A stretch of DNA of 64,000 nt, taken from positions 97,687,561 to 97,751,560 of the forward strand of contig NC_080540.1 in the NCBI RefSeq assembly GCF_028640845.1. The letters run 5' to 3'. This document shows, piece after piece, positions 1-14,628 of this stretch. Source of the stretch: Ahaetulla prasina. Taxonomy: Eukaryota > Chordata > Lepidosauria > Squamata > Colubridae. The notes beneath the pieces were generated by a model that saw only the letters and a program-made list of their open reading frames with translations, was not told where the DNA came from and ran no database searches. The number at the start of each line of letters is the position of its first letter. The stretch's first letter is position 1. A program made the translations under genes and the position numbers.

Positions 1-310
1 GCATAATGCTGCGTATCCCAAAGGAAATATTGTGATACCCAAAGTCTTAATATAATTTGAAATACGTTATGGAGCTCAGGGTTCTATGGTTGTAAGATAA
101 TTGTTGATTCTAACTCTAATCAGGTATAATTGAAAATTAAATGTCACTACTTTTTTTTAATGGCAAAAATCCCAGATATGTATAGTTTCTGGCCAGAACA
201 TTATGAAGTTCTACAATACTATATTAAAGAATGTTTAAGTAAATATATTTATTATTTATTTGAACCAATCTACTTTTCTTTCTAAAATACATTAAATTAT
301 AGATTTAGAT

Positions 311-465
311 GTAATAATAATAATAATAATATTTTAATTTGTATACCGCCCTTCTCCCGAAGGACTCAGGGCGGTTTACAGCCAGAATAAAATACAACAA
401 CACATACAGTATTAAAAACAAACATTAAAAAACTTATTCAATTTGGCCGAATATTAAAATATGAT
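311..465 (-). mobile_element. L2-clade LINE, 3' end fragment
   Basis: This fragment carries the 3' terminal block seen in all L2 copies of this window (ataccgcccttctcccg followed by gactcagggcggtttacagcc), in reverse orientation. A short (TAA)n tract on its low-coordinate side at 312-331 fits the LINE tail. The A-rich sequence after it, including 'ggccgaatattaaaa', matches the L2 copy at 13.5 kb. No coding part is left, so this is a severely 5'-truncated copy. Boundaries are approximate. Confidence 0.8.
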
Positions 466-1545
466 CAACCCTGTATTATATCTATGAATATTAGATATAA
501 CATTTTATGCTAAATAGAATTTCTAAATAGTTTTCTGTGTAAGAACACAGATATGCAATGCAAGAATATTTAAGGTCTGAATAGAAAAACATATCATATA
601 ATTAATCTATTTGCAGATAATGTGCCTACATGACTTAGGGATCAAAATGGAGATATATCTCAATGAATTACATATATTTAATTCAGCAGCAGATTTAGAA
701 GTTCAAGTTTAGTAAATCATCTGCTACGTTAATTAATACTGAGAAAAATTCACAGAAAAAGCTTGAATAAATTATGGGACTTCACATCAATCCAGATAGA
801 TTTATATATCTAGCATTGCTTATCACAAAGAACCAGCACCAATTAAAAATACTATTATGATTCCTTTCCCTGCAAAATGGAAAGAAAATTTAAGTCTCAG
901 CAACATCTTTTGTATTCATTTCCTGGCATTTAAAGTGACTTCTTCTAAAAAGCTGTTCTTGAGAAAAAAACATTCCCCATTCTCTTGTCTTGTACTTATC
1001 TTTGCATAGGGCAAAGAATTATTACCCCATTTTTACATCATTATCAGACATTTTAGTAAGCAGGTTGCTTATTTATTTCATTTAATAACAAGAGAATATC
1101 ACTGATGTTTTATGAAAATTCAGTATTGAACACAAAGGTTATTGGTGCAGTTTTTGCTAATAAATTTCCCATGTTTTCACAAATTTCATTTTGGATAGAA
1201 ATGCTGAATATGTTTTAAGCATTTTAAACATCCCAAAGATTATATGTGGAAAGTGGAAGTGGGTGGATGTTTTAATTCTTTTGGCCTTTTCTCAGGTTAC
1301 TTTTCAGTTTAACTTTTTAACTATTATCAGCTTGAGAAGAAGGGTGTTCGTCAGTATCAATTTTTCCAAGAAACAAAAGTATGAGCTGTATTGAATGAAT
1401 GAGCAAACATCTTTTTCACCCTTTTACTTTATATCTTTGCTCCCTCTGGATATTAAAGTACAACTCCAGACTGAGCAAAGTTAAAATTGTCAGATTATTT
1501 TTTTCCCCTATTGGGGAAAGTTTGGGTTTTTTAAGGAGTAAAATG

Positions 1546-1900
1546 AAGTGACACGGTGGCTCAGTGGCTAAGACACTGAGCTTGTCAATCAAAAGGTCAG
1601 CAGTTCAGCGGATCAAATCCCTAGTGTCATGTAATGGGGTGAGGTCCCATTACTTGTTCCACCTTCTGCCAACCTAGCAGTTCAAAAGCACATAAATAAT
1701 GCAAGTAGAAAAATAGGGACCACCCTTGGTGGGAAGGTAACAGCATTCCGTGTGCCTTTGGCATTTAGTCATGCTGGCCACATGACCACGGAGACGCCTT
1801 CGAACAGTGCTGACTCTTCGGCTTTGATGTGGAGATGAGCATCACCCCCTAGAGTTGGGAACGACTAGCCTATATGTGTGAGGAGAACCTTTACCTTTAC
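1546..1900 (+). mobile_element. Sauria-type tRNA-derived SINE
   Basis: The 5' head is tRNA-like, with an A-box-like 'tggctcagtgg' near 1557 and a degraded B box near 1610. The body carries the squamate SINE blocks for 'ctgccaacctagcagttc' and 'catgctggccacatgacc', and the end is 'aacctttacctttac'. The Sauria SINE family is known from squamates and borrows a BovB LINE 3' end for mobilisation. The element is bounded by a perfect 17-bp target-site duplication (ttttaaggagtaaaatg) at 1529-1545 and 1901-1917, so both ends are secure and the insertion is fairly recent. Confidence 0.9.
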
Positions 1901-3858
1901 TTTTAAGGAGTAAAATGGATGCCTTCTCAGAAGTTCAAGATACCATTTTGAATCTTAAACTTCCCATGTGGTGAGAAAATGGTCTGTTGTTTTAGATTCT
2001 GGTGTTTTTAAAAACAGCTGTATCTTTCTTCTTAAACTTTCCTTACTCCAAACGTTAAAAAAAAAACTGATATGAAAAATTCAGGCTGCACATTCTGGGG
2101 AAGAGGATGGTGTGGAACTGCATGTGGCTCCTCAGATGTCACACCTGCTCTTCACATTCTGTACCATTTGCTCTGGACTTGATCCCAGCTGATCAGACAG
2201 GAATTTTGGAATTAGAATGGCAACAGTATTTGGATTCCATTTCCATGGTCGCTCCAGTTCTCATTAAGGTTCAGAAGCTGCCATTCTTTCATGACAGAGT
2301 CTTGGGCCTATTGAGTTGATTCTTCCAATGACTCATGAATAAAACAGTCCTTCAATATTTTTAGAGAATTTCCAGTTGAGAATGTTGAAATCTTGGGCTT
2401 ACTCTGAAACCCTGATCTTGAATGGGCCATAGATTGTTAATCCCAAATCTACATCCTCATGTTGTACAGCATAACCTGCTCTATATGTAGGGTTTAGCTG
2501 CAATAAGATAAACAGAACAAAACAAGACTGAGCAAGATTTGTTCACATCTCACACTGGGTTTGAGTCATAGTAGATGATTCTGCAGCTTCTCACCAGCAA
2601 GCAGGATTAAAATAGACAAAACGGATATAAGAATACACAAACTTCTGAATTATTGCAGAAAAGCAAAGAAGTTGTTTGGAAAGAATTCCAACCACTGCTG
2701 TGTATGACATCTGATTTCTGTTTATACTAGAATCAATGATAATATTCCTGCTCCTCTTTCTCTTGCCCAGAATGTGTAAACAGCTACAGGAAAGTCTCTT
2801 TGGTTTTATATTATGGTAACAGATTGATTAGCTGTCAGGCTGTTTTCTTTTCACCATGTAAGAACTAGATCTCACTATAAACTTAGGTGGAAGATAATTA
2901 CTGTATTGGGTCAAGTTTGTGGCAGTTGTGATGGCCATTGTTGCATCTTTGAATTGCTATCCAGTAGAGTTGTTTGGATTGGTAAAGCATTTACTAATAA
3001 GATTAAATTCTGGGAGTCAGATATTTGTTATGAACAATTTTCAGTAAAATTCCAAAATATTTTCCATATCTACTTTGACCTTGATAACCCATAAGAACAT
3101 ATCCTATGTATATATCCAGAGTTTTTCTGTTCTGGTTGCCTGATACTAGTTTTAGTTAATTCAGCCTGAGGGTGCACATAAGGTGTTAACATATTAATAG
3201 ATACTTTTATTAGAAATATCATCCATTTCAGCTAATTAAAAAATACATAGCTTGGGGATGCCCTAGATCCAGGGTTTTTTCATTAGACAGCCAGTGACCT
3301 CAAAAGCAGTTGTTTTCCCAGTTTGGGCACAAAGATGTCAAAACAATGACAAAAGAGATTCATGCTTTGCCAATTATATTAATATGATACGTTATACACA
3401 GGACAGCCCTTGAAAAACATTGAAAGAAATGCCAGCTTGGTTAACAATACACTAAACATAAAATACCAAGATTTAAAGGAATTTGAGGTATTTAATTCAA
3501 AATGCTTGTACTTACATTGAATTCCTAAACAGTCTGGACCCGGCATATATTCTTGTGATTAAAAATGGCTTGTTATGTTTTGTGCATTTGTAATCATAAA
3601 TAGGACAAAGGGATTTATAAAAAGTCTAATTGGGAAGTAAACAAGAAAGGAGAAATCTGAGAACAGAAGAGACCCAGAACCTGGGGGATGACTCATTAAG
3701 AAAAATCCTAGATAGAGCTTGACACAAGTCCGAACTAATGATTTTTCACCCAAAGGTACTATGACTTTTTGAAACTAGGAGTGAGATTAAGCAGTTTCTC
3801 AAGTTTCACAGTTTGTTTGATGGCCAAGGAAGAGCCATTTGCTAAACACTATTGGGCA

Positions 3859-4052
3859 ATAATAATAATAATGCTGGGAAAGATTGAGGGCAAAAGAAGA
3901 ACGGGACGACAGAGAACGAGGTGGCTGGATGGAGTCACTGAAGCAGTAGGCATGAGTTTAAATGGACTCCAGAGGATGGTAGAGGACAGGAAGGCCTGGA
4001 GGAATGTTGTCCATGGGGTCACAATGGGTCGGACATGACTTCGCAACTAACA
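3859..4052 (+). mobile_element. RTE-BovB LINE, 5'-truncated 3' end
   Basis: The + strand encodes the tail of the BovB reverse transcriptase ORF, recognisable from GKRRTGRQRTRWLDG, then RMVEDRKAWR and a short end at GVTMGRT. It is followed by the typical 'gggtcggacatgactt' 3' end. A short duplication (attgggca) at 3851-3858 and 4053-4060 brackets it. BovB is known to have moved horizontally among squamates, ruminants and others. Here only the last about 60 codons and the short 3' UTR remain, so the copy is inert. Confidence 0.85.
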
Positions 4053-4115
4053 ATTGGGCAGCAAACATTTTTGTCCAGTTTGGCAGGTATTACCTTTAGA
4101 AGTGAAGCAGTAGAA

Positions 4116-4152
4116 CCTTCCTTCCTCCCTCCCTCCTTCCCTCCCTCCCTCT
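4116..4152. repeat. Pyrimidine-rich (CCTT/CCCT)n simple repeat
   Basis: This is a run of CCTT and CCCT units with no interrupting purine in the core. It is an ordinary low-complexity intronic tract. Confidence 0.9.
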
Positions 4153-5129
4153 ATGCATAGACACAGCCATTGCGCATTAACATTCCCCTCCACGAAATGT
4201 TTCAGAATGATTCCCCCTCTAAAGTAAGCAAAGTAGTTGGACTGACAAGAGGGGGAATCTAGGATTATTAGATTTGACTTCCATTTAGGGACTATTACAT
4301 GGTTTCTATGTGGTTATTAAGAGTTGACAAAGACTTGACAAAAAAAATCAATCAATTAAATAATGGGAAAATGGTACAAAACCCAAATTCTTTGCTGCCA
4401 TCTAGTAGCCATTCAGATTTTTGAAGCCTGGATATATTAAATACTCATATATTTAACCGTTGATAATATCTCATATTAGACCATGCAAGCAGCAACAAAA
4501 TATAGAATATTCTAATGTTTTGGCAGATAGCTTGTTTTTATTTTTCATTTCCAAAAGAGAATTTGATTACATTATGTTGGTTTGAACAATAATAGCATTT
4601 GCTTCCAGTTTTTAATACCAGAATTTAGGATGGTTTAATTCCATTTGGCAAGAGGTAGGCTCTTTTCAAGTCTTTGAGGTAAAAAATAATTAGATTTGTA
4701 TTAAGTGTGTTGCTCAGAAAAGAATTATTTTTTTAAACACCAGCATCAGAATTTAATAATGTCCAATATACTATATATAATATATTAACTCAATCTGTCT
4801 TTGCATTGATTATTGGCTTGATTTTATTCCAAAGGCATCTGCACTTGCCTTTGCACAAAACTGGTGAAAAAAAGAGTTTTCATTTGTCCAGACAGTTATT
4901 TCACTTAAAATCAAGAGACAGAGAGGAAGAGAAAGAGAGAGAGGGGAGGGAATATGAATGTATATTATACTCAGCTAATACAAAAGCAGTATGATCCATA
5001 CGTGTGCAGCTTTTAAGCAGATAAAACACACGAAAAGCTTCCAACCCAGTACTTATTTTCTCACCCACCACTGGAGTGAGGGGCTTTACTCATGGTCAGT
5101 CATGCCCTAGTCATGACCTGGTTGGACTA

Positions 5130-5310
5130 CAGATGATCCTCGACTTACAACCACAATTGAACCCAACATTTCCATTGCTAAGTAAATCAGTTGTTAAGTG
5201 AGTTATGAGTTGTGAGTTACGATATTTTTGCTACACTTGTCAGGCAAATCACTGCAGTTACTAAGTGAACCATGTGGTTTTTAATCCTAGAGTCATTTGT
5301 TTTGTGTAAT
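5130..5310. mobile_element. Fragment of a dispersed non-autonomous repeat ('cctcgacttacaacc' family)
   Basis: The start 'gatcctcgacttacaacca' and the recurrent 'gttaagtgag' words match a dispersed snake repeat. Other pieces of it occur in this window at 32328-33010, 43575-43845 and 44285-44350. Only the left part is present here. In other pieces the ends look complementary to each other, so a palindromic DNA element is likely, but I cannot see both ends in this copy. Confidence 0.5.
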
Positions 5311-5579
5311 GGGCGACAATATAAATTGATGGATGGTGGTGGCTGGATTTACACAGTTAATACAAAATCAATGTGGGCCATGTGTATGCAACTTTAAGAG
5401 ATAAATCACAGGAAATGAAGAGCTTCACATTCATTGCTTACTTTCTCACTCACAATTGCCCAGGTTAGAAGCAACCCATCCCTTGGAAGAAACCTGCAGA
5501 TGTACAAGATACCTGAATTGGCTCTGTATACAGTATCTGATGTTCTAAGAGTTGCAAAGCTTAGTTTAATGTAATTTAA

Positions 5580-7469
<1,890 letters not shown>

Positions 7470-8046
7470 TAATTTCAGAATGGCTGTCTAGTTCACATTG
7501 ATCATTAGAAATAAGAATTATTTACAAAACTTGATAGTTTCTTATCTGTGGATTTCTAATTTATGGAAATTTCTATAGTTTTCATTAGTAAGGTAAACAT
7601 TCCAAGAGTCCTTGAACATAATGCTTTCAAATTCATTTCTGAAATCGTATATGGTATATGAAGACTACAATCTTGAGAAACCCTCCCCAAGGACCAATTA
7701 AAAATGGATTGATCCAGCAGAAAGTCTTTGGAGATCTTTCCAAGCTATTCTTTCTGAATTACCAGCTAGCATTGGTTTTTTTTTTGGCCAAAGTGCTTCA
7801 AAATTATGAAAATTGTAATTTCAATCCCTTTAGGGATTGCTGCATTAAATTAAATTGAATCTAAATTAATTTAATTAATTAAATCCAATAAAGATAGTTA
7901 ACAGCAGCAGGATTGCATTAGCCTCAATTGTCTTCCCAGCAACCTTTGCTCTTTTCAGCTCATGATTATCAGGCCCATTGCCTTGCTTCACATTCACTAA
8001 TTAAACTACAATTCATGATTTGAAGAGTTGGAAAGACAATAAAATA

Positions 8047-8358
8047 TACCGTCTTTCCTTGAAAATAAGACCCTGTCTTATATTTTTTGAACCCCAAAAT
8101 AAGCGCTTGGTCTTATTTTTGGGGAGGTCTTATTATTTTGGGGTGTATGGAGCAAGACGGGGCTCCTCTTGCCGTCTTACCTGATTTCCAGCTCTGTCTC
8201 CCTAACTCTAACCAGAGGAAATGGTGGAGACATGCTGCACATGTGTTTAAATATTTTTGGGGAGAGCTTATTTGGGGGGGGATTGTTTTAGTGCATGCGC
8301 TCAAAAGCCCAATTGGGTTTATAATCTGGGGAGGTCTTATTTTCAGGGAAACAGGGTA
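8047..8358. mobile_element. MITE with inverted ends and TA target duplication
   Basis: The left end (taccgtctttccttgaaaat) and the reverse complement of the right end (taccctgtttccctgaaaat) match over about 25-30 bp, through 'aataagacc'. Both sides carry TA (8047-8048 and 8357-8358), as expected for a mariner/Tc1-type insertion. 'Gtcttatttt' words recur inside. No transposase is encoded, and the overlapping open frames in this stretch are by-products of the repeat. Assignment to the mariner group is an inference from the TA duplication. Confidence 0.65.
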
Positions 8359-8455
8359 GTTTACATAAAATAGTGGGATTGTTGTTGGAAGAAAACAGTT
8401 TATGTTTGTAGCAAGCTGGCCAACATGTACCAAGCTAACCAAGGCTATTCTGAAG

Positions 8456-8569
8456 AGCATCTAGGTTGGGAAAACTTATTAGAACTTCCACATTTTAAAA
8501 AAAACATTATAGAGAGTTTAAACATATTATCAACACTATTAGCAGAATAATATTTATTTTGACCTATAG
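8456..8569. repeat. Direct repeat flanking the 27-nt exon, copy 1
   Basis: About 114 bp, from 'agcatctaggttggg' to 'ttttgacctata', recurs at 9586-9699 in the same orientation. Identity is roughly 85-90% by eye, with a fixed offset of 1130 bp. The two copies bracket FSTL4 exon 8943-8969. The origin is unclear: it may be a local duplication or two copies of a dispersed repeat. Confidence 0.75.
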
Positions 8570-8942
8570 GAAGTTATATATAGCCTAGACATGATTGTAG
8601 TTGGTACACCTGCTCTATGTGATTACAATGAGTTGTCTCAAAGATTATCACCCTTATGCAGGCAAAAATCCAAGATATTTTGGTGAATGTGATGGTTTTC
8701 CTATGGACAAATACTTTGACTGGGAGGGGAGGGGGTGTCTGGAATTCTAACACAGAAATTCAAAATTGGTGGGGTTCCCTCCAACAACCTCATTTCTCTG
8801 GAAAATGCAATCATTTATTACAGAAATTGCTATTGTGTAAGAAAAGAACAAAGAGTATTAACGTCATTTAACTGCTACAATGAAATGTTGACATTGTTTT
8901 TTGTTTCCATTTTCTGGCTCTCCCATTTCTCTGATGCTGCAG

Positions 8943-8969
8943 TTGCAAACATACTGTGGCGAGAGGAAG
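8943..8969 (+). CDS. FSTL4: FSTL4 27-nt microexon (LANILWREE)
   Basis: This very short exon encodes LANILWREE, with the flanking codons split (L from the previous exon's C plus tt, then G plus gg of the next exon). It links Ig domain 2 to the C-terminal propeller-like region. The acceptor is 'gatgctgcag' (ending 8942) and the donor is gtactg at 8970, weaker than the neighbouring gtaagt donors. The LANILWREEG motif is conserved in FSTL4 and FSTL5 as I recall them. Phase is preserved (2 + 24 + 1), so skipping this exon would remove nine residues without a frameshift. Confidence 0.92.
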
Positions 8970-9186
8970 GTACTGCAGTAACATTGTCTTGTTGTAGTGA
9001 TAATGTGCTTGTCTGCTTTAATAAATCCATAAGAAACCATTCTCCACTGATCTTCCACTAGTGTTAGCAATGTTGGCCAGTCTCAGTTTAAGGCACAGGC
9101 AAACCAATTGCATAATTGGGACAATATGAATACATGATATACTTTTTCAATAATAATAATATACATTTTCAAAAGGGTGCCTAAGA

Positions 9187-9500
9187 CATAACATAACATA
9201 ACATAACATAACATCAGAGTTGGAAGGGACCTTGGAGGCCTTCTAGTCCAACCCCCTGTCCAGGCAGGAAACCCTACACCATCTCAGTCAGATGGTTATC
9301 CAACATTTTCTTAAAAATTTCCAGTGTTGGAGCATTCACAACTTCTGAAGGCAAGTCGTTCCACTGATTAATTGTTCTAACTGTCAGGAAATTTCTCCTT
9401 AGTTCTAAGTTGCTTCTTTCTTTGATCAGTTTCCACCCATTGCTTCTTGTTCTACCATGATGGGCCGGTCCAATCTTGTCCCACCTGGACATTTTCTACC
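9187..9500 (-). mobile_element. CR1 LINE 3' end with pentanucleotide tail
   Basis: On the minus strand the translation reads SNLELRRNFLTVRTINQWNDLP and then VNAPTLEIFKKMLDN. This is the C-terminal end of CR1 ORF2. It is followed by the well-known CR1 3' UTR ('tggactagaaggcctccaa' in reverse). The tail is a (ATAAC)n array at 9187-9212, in place of the 8-bp-type repeats of avian CR1. The copy is 5'-truncated and not functional. Confidence 0.85.
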
Positions 9501-9585
9501 TATATGGACTTCCACCCTCAGAATTCTTCAACTAAGTAGTCATTATTAAATATTATGGGAGTTGAAATTCACCCCTCTGTGAAAA

Positions 9586-9699
9586 GCATCCAGGTTGGGA
9601 AGACTATATTAGATCTACCACATGTTTAAAAAAACATTATCAAGAGTTTAAACATATTATCGTCACTGTTAGCAGAGTAATGTTTAGTTTTGACCTATA
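9586..9699. repeat. Direct repeat flanking the 27-nt exon, copy 2
   Basis: This is the partner of 8456-8569. It is preceded by 'gggagttgaaattcac', which resembles the palindromic hAT-like family found elsewhere in the window, so a dispersed-repeat origin is possible. Confidence 0.75.
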
Positions 9700-10096
9700 A
9701 ACTATAGCAACCAGCCCCTGTCATTCTTGCTTCATAATTGTGTTTGTATAGATTATTTAATTAAGCCACATTCTTCAGTGCCATATTTCCTCAATACCCT
9801 GTATGGGGGTGGGGGTGGGGAATGTCCACACTCATTTCTTTAAGCAAAACAGAACATTGCTTACTATCCATTTCTGCTTATTTGGCAGTTGTGCATTCAG
9901 TTCTTATACACAGCTTTAAACAATCAAACATTTTTAAGATTCAAAAACCCCTTATAACATCTCACAATAGGATTGGAAGGCATCCAACCCTGGCCTTATT
10001 CCACACTATCATGCTTGAAAAATATATGAAGTTGCAAAATACAAGAGACACTATGAAATGTTCCTTTGGAAAGCAAACATTAGGTCATTTGCAAAA

Positions 10097-10150
10097 AGGG
10101 AAGGGAAGGGTAGGGTAAGGTAAGGTAGGGTAGAGTAGGGTAGAGTAGGA
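10097..10150. repeat. (GGTAG/GGTAA)n pentanucleotide tract
   Basis: This is a degenerate array of five-base units (gggaa, gggta, aggta, gagta) on the + strand. It is a simple repeat inside an intron. Confidence 0.85.
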
Positions 10151-13100
10151 AAGTACAGGACACAATACAACACTTCACAACAGAATAGGGCCATGGATGC
10201 TGACATTTCAGATTTAAAGATATATGAAAATACAAGATACATATTCATCCATGTATCAAAATATAATTTTATTTATAACTGTTCTTATATATTTGCACAT
10301 ACAAAAAATTCAGCATGGGAATTCTTGTTTAACCTTCTGAATTTAACAAATGCTGATTATGATCAAATATGTCCATAGCTAACTTTCTAGACCTTTGGCA
10401 GACCTATAAACAGCTTGACACCATGCTAAATTACTGAAATAATCCATATTGATGGCGTTCTGTGATGTAAGGCTGTATCCTTTAGCCCTTAGCATCATAA
10501 AGCTTCTTAGACTCTTTAGAACTCTTATTAAAGACATCAGTAATAGTGACATAACAGTGAAATGAACTTTGCAGTAAAGAAAACACAAGATATGACACTT
10601 TCAGGATCTCCTCGTTTTCAGCTTGGCTCTTGGGCTCAAGAAGGAGCAGATCAGACCTACAGGAACTCCCCCTCCTTCCTTTCTTCTTTCAGTTCTCTAA
10701 TGTCCTCATTCATCTCTCGTGATATGAAAGTAGAAATAGTCACACATGATTAAGTAGAGAAATAGCAAATAGACATATAAAATGTCTATTACAAAATGCT
10801 GAGGAAATCAGAAAGGCAGTTTTAAGATTAATTTCAAATAAATGTAACATCATAGATGACGGCAACGAATGTTGCAGTGCCTTCTGAGTTGCTATGTCAG
10901 TTATTCCTGAATTTTAAAATTTGCTGTACTGGATATTTCGAAAAGAAGACAAGACAATCAGACTGCAAATAATGAAAAGACAGCCAGATTATAGATATAA
11001 TGATAGAAGAAAATTAAATTTTGCTCATCTGCAAAAAGATTGTGAGAAGCATTCTTTGTTTATAATGCTCTTCTGTCTTGTCCCTGGGAGAAAACTTATT
11101 CAGTCATGGGGTTACATTATCTTTCTTTGAAATCAATTCAGTAGGATACTTCAAATGAGGAAAAAAAGAAACAAGGATGTTCCTTGGAAGAGAATGCTAT
11201 GTGAAATGAAGAATTCTAAAAGCCCATTTGGAGTAAACTCTGTTCAAAATGCAAAATAATTGAAACAGAATACTGTACTTTGTAAAAGTAGACATAATTT
11301 TTAGCAATTGAAATACTGGTTCTCGTGGAAGTCAGAGCACAATATGCAGTATTCTAATAGAAAATGTATTATGAATGTGTGTTTCCATCATTAATACATA
11401 AACAACATTAACTACATTCTTGATGTTACCATGAGTAACTGTTTTAAGAGTATGACACATCAAATCTAGAATGTGGATCGTGTATTTTTATCAAAACAGT
11501 CGTGCAGAATAGGAAGTCAGTGTGTATGAACTATTCATAATTCACAATTACACATAAATTACTACATGATTGTTACAATTTGATTAAAAATCTTTTAATT
11601 ATAAAAATTTTATAAAAAAATTTATATATCTGCAGAAATGCGCACTCATTTCATCAGAGGCCAAACTCCACCTTCCAAATGTGCATATTTAAATTCTTAT
11701 TGAATGGGAACTGAAAAGGTTCTCAGTAATGAAGAACTAATTCATTACTTGGACCTAAGAAACTTGGAGCCGAAGAGTCTTTAACTGATCCACAGCAATT
11801 AAAGCTGCCAGGCATTAGCTATCCTTTCAGAAACGCATGGTTCATCATTCCAGCATCACATTTAAGCTTCATTCTTCTAGGTCCATTTTGATGCCTTAAC
11901 TGGGGTATTTCTGTAGTATAACTAGGAGGCTAAACATTATAGGCTGAAACATAATAAAATTGAATAATCCAGGTACCATTGTTTTTTCTTTGCTCTATTT
12001 TTCTGCAAGTTCATATCCATTAACCAAGAAAATAAGTATTATCTGGAACTGTTATTTTTTATTTTTAAAAAAGCAATTATCCCAATCAAAGGCCTTTTTA
12101 AATTATTAAACTGTCTCTGATTCTGACAATGCATTCTCAGTTGGAGTAATGGCATGATTTGAATTCTCTCTCCTTGAAATAAGTGGGAGTGAAAGTGGTT
12201 AAACCTAAACTGGATTAATTTCCAGTCCTGGAAGCATGCGATCTACCCCAGAACATTTCTAGTCTGAACAGGACTTGGGGATCGCTAGCTGAAGCAGAAT
12301 TACTATCTACAACAGCTGATAATTTTAAATTAATATATACATACATTCCATGCAAAAAAAAATAGTAAAACAAAATTTGACCACAACAGAACTATGGACG
12401 TTGGGCAGATAAGTACACTATCAATATCACTTGGAATGACAGTAGCCATTACAAAACAGCCAGTATAAATCTGTAACTCTGATCATGTGTATTGATTGGA
12501 TTGCTGAAAAATGATGGAAAAGCTGCTCAGTACAGCATACAATGTATTTATTACTGCTTCTGCATGTAATGGAAAATGAAGTCCTCTGCTTAAGTCATGG
12601 GACATTCTGATTCAGCACAAATGTAGAATGCAATCTTTTACTAGCAGCTCATTGACAAATTATTTTTCTCAAACTTCTGGAATGCCCCAGTTTTCACAGA
12701 TGAGTGCTGTTGCAATGCTAAAAGGTTCCATATTTGTGAATTAGAGTTTGCAAAATTTCAAAAATGTCTTTGCTTTGGTGGCTATGAGAACTGACCGATC
12801 CCCAAAGGCTATTGGACACCAAACAAAATATTCCCTGAAAGCCATAGATAACATGTGTTGCTTCAGTTTAGAACTATTTGCAATATGTATAGGAATGCCT
12901 ATAATGCATTTGAGGCATTTTCCTGAAAAACCCAAATGGTTAGTGGTTTCTTTTTTCATATAAAGGAAGGAAGTCTGTTTATCTGATCAACAGACCCATG
13001 ACCCCAGTTCCTTATTTGAAGTTTTGACTGCTACCACCAAGGCAAAACATTTTTGGGTCTACCTGTACCTCTTTTCCCACACCTTGAAGCCGTACTTGTG

Positions 13101-13238
13101 ATATGAACTTTAATTTTGTGAATGCACCAAAAGCATCCTAATTTTTAGGTGTTTTTCCTTTTCCTTCCAGCCTTTCCTTGTTAGTACTTTCCTTTTCTGG
13201 TTTAGCTTTCATTTTGCTTTTAGACATAGGAAATATGA

Positions 13239-13412
<174 letters not shown>

Positions 13413-13446
13413 TGATTAATATCCAGAATATTGATAACGTTGATCT

Positions 13447-14628
13447 AATTTATTTATTTAATCATATTTTTATACCGCCCTATCTCCCAAGGGACTCAGG
13501 GCGGTTTACAGCCAAGTAAAACATAAATATAAATACAAGTTAAAACCCCAATTTAAAAAACTTATTAAATATGGCCGAATATTAAAACCACAATAAAATA
13601 GTAAAACCCCATTAAAACCAAATTTAAAATTTAAAATTCTAGTCCAGTCCTGCACAGATAAATAGATGTGTCTTAAGCTCGCAGCAAAAGGTTCGAAGGT
13701 CAGGAAGTTGGCGAAATCCTGGGGGAAGTTCGTTCCAGAGGGTGGGAGCCCCCACAGAAAAGGCCCTTCCCCTGGGTGCTGCCAGCCGGCACTGCCTGGC
13801 TGACGGCACCCTGAGGAGTCCCTCCCTGTGAGAGCGTACGGGTCGGTGGGAGGCAATCGGTGGCAGTAGACGGTCCCGTAAGTATCCCGGCCCAATGCCA
13901 TGGAGCGCTTTGAAGATAGTTACCAAAACCTTGAAGCGCACCCGAAAGGCCACAGTTAGCCAGTGCAGTCTGCGCAGGAGAGGTGTCACATGGGAGCCAC
14001 GAGGGGCTCCCTCTATCACCCGCGCAGCCGCATTCTGGACCAACTGGAGCCTCCGGATGCTCTTCAAGGGGAGCCCCATGTAGAGAGCATTGCAGTAATC
14101 CAGACGAGATGTCACAAGAGCATGAGTGACCGTGCATAGGGCATCCCGGTCTAGAAAGGGGCGCAACTGGTGAACCAGGCGAACCTGGTAAAAAGCTCTC
14201 CTGGAGACGCCCGTCAAGTGGTCTTCAAAAGACAGCCGTCCATCCAGGAGAACGCCCAAGCTGCGCACCCTCTCCATTGGGGCCAATGACTCGCCCCCAA
14301 CAATCAGTCGCGGCTGCAGCTGACTGTACCGGGGTGCCGGCATCCACAGCCACTCTGTCTTGGAGGGATTGATCTTGAGCCTGTTTCTCCCCATCCAGAC
14401 CTGTACGGCTTCCAGATACCGGGACAGCACTTCGATAGCTTCGTTGGGGTGGCCCGGTGTGGAAAAGTACAGCTGAGTATCATCAGCGTACAGTTGGTAC
14501 CTCACACCAAAACCACTGATGATCTCACCCAGCGGCTTCATATAGATGTTGAACAGGGGGGGTGAGAGAATCGACGCCTGCCGCACCCCACAAGTGAGGC
14601 GCCTCGGGGTTGACCTCTGCCCTCCCGT
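13447..14628 (-). mobile_element. L2-clade LINE, 5'-truncated, antisense in intron
   Basis: This is a 1.18-kb L2 copy in reverse orientation. At the low-coordinate end it has a TTTA-rich tail and the 'ataccgccct' 3' block (from about 13468), then the 3' UTR and about 330 codons of ORF2. It breaks off at about 14628, inside the codons for TGGQRS of the RT domain. The host DNA resumes with 'aaactctgtag'. The open frame has no stop, so the copy is fairly young. No clear target-site duplication was found. Confidence 0.9.

Noticed and set aside
2107..2319. 70-codon open frame before the first FSTL4 exon
   Set aside because: Does not resemble the expected Ig1 or EF-hand exon, lacks splice signals in phase.
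8087..8460. Overlapping frames of 90 and 115 codons on opposite strands
   Set aside because: They fall inside the TIR-bounded MITE; no transposase motif.
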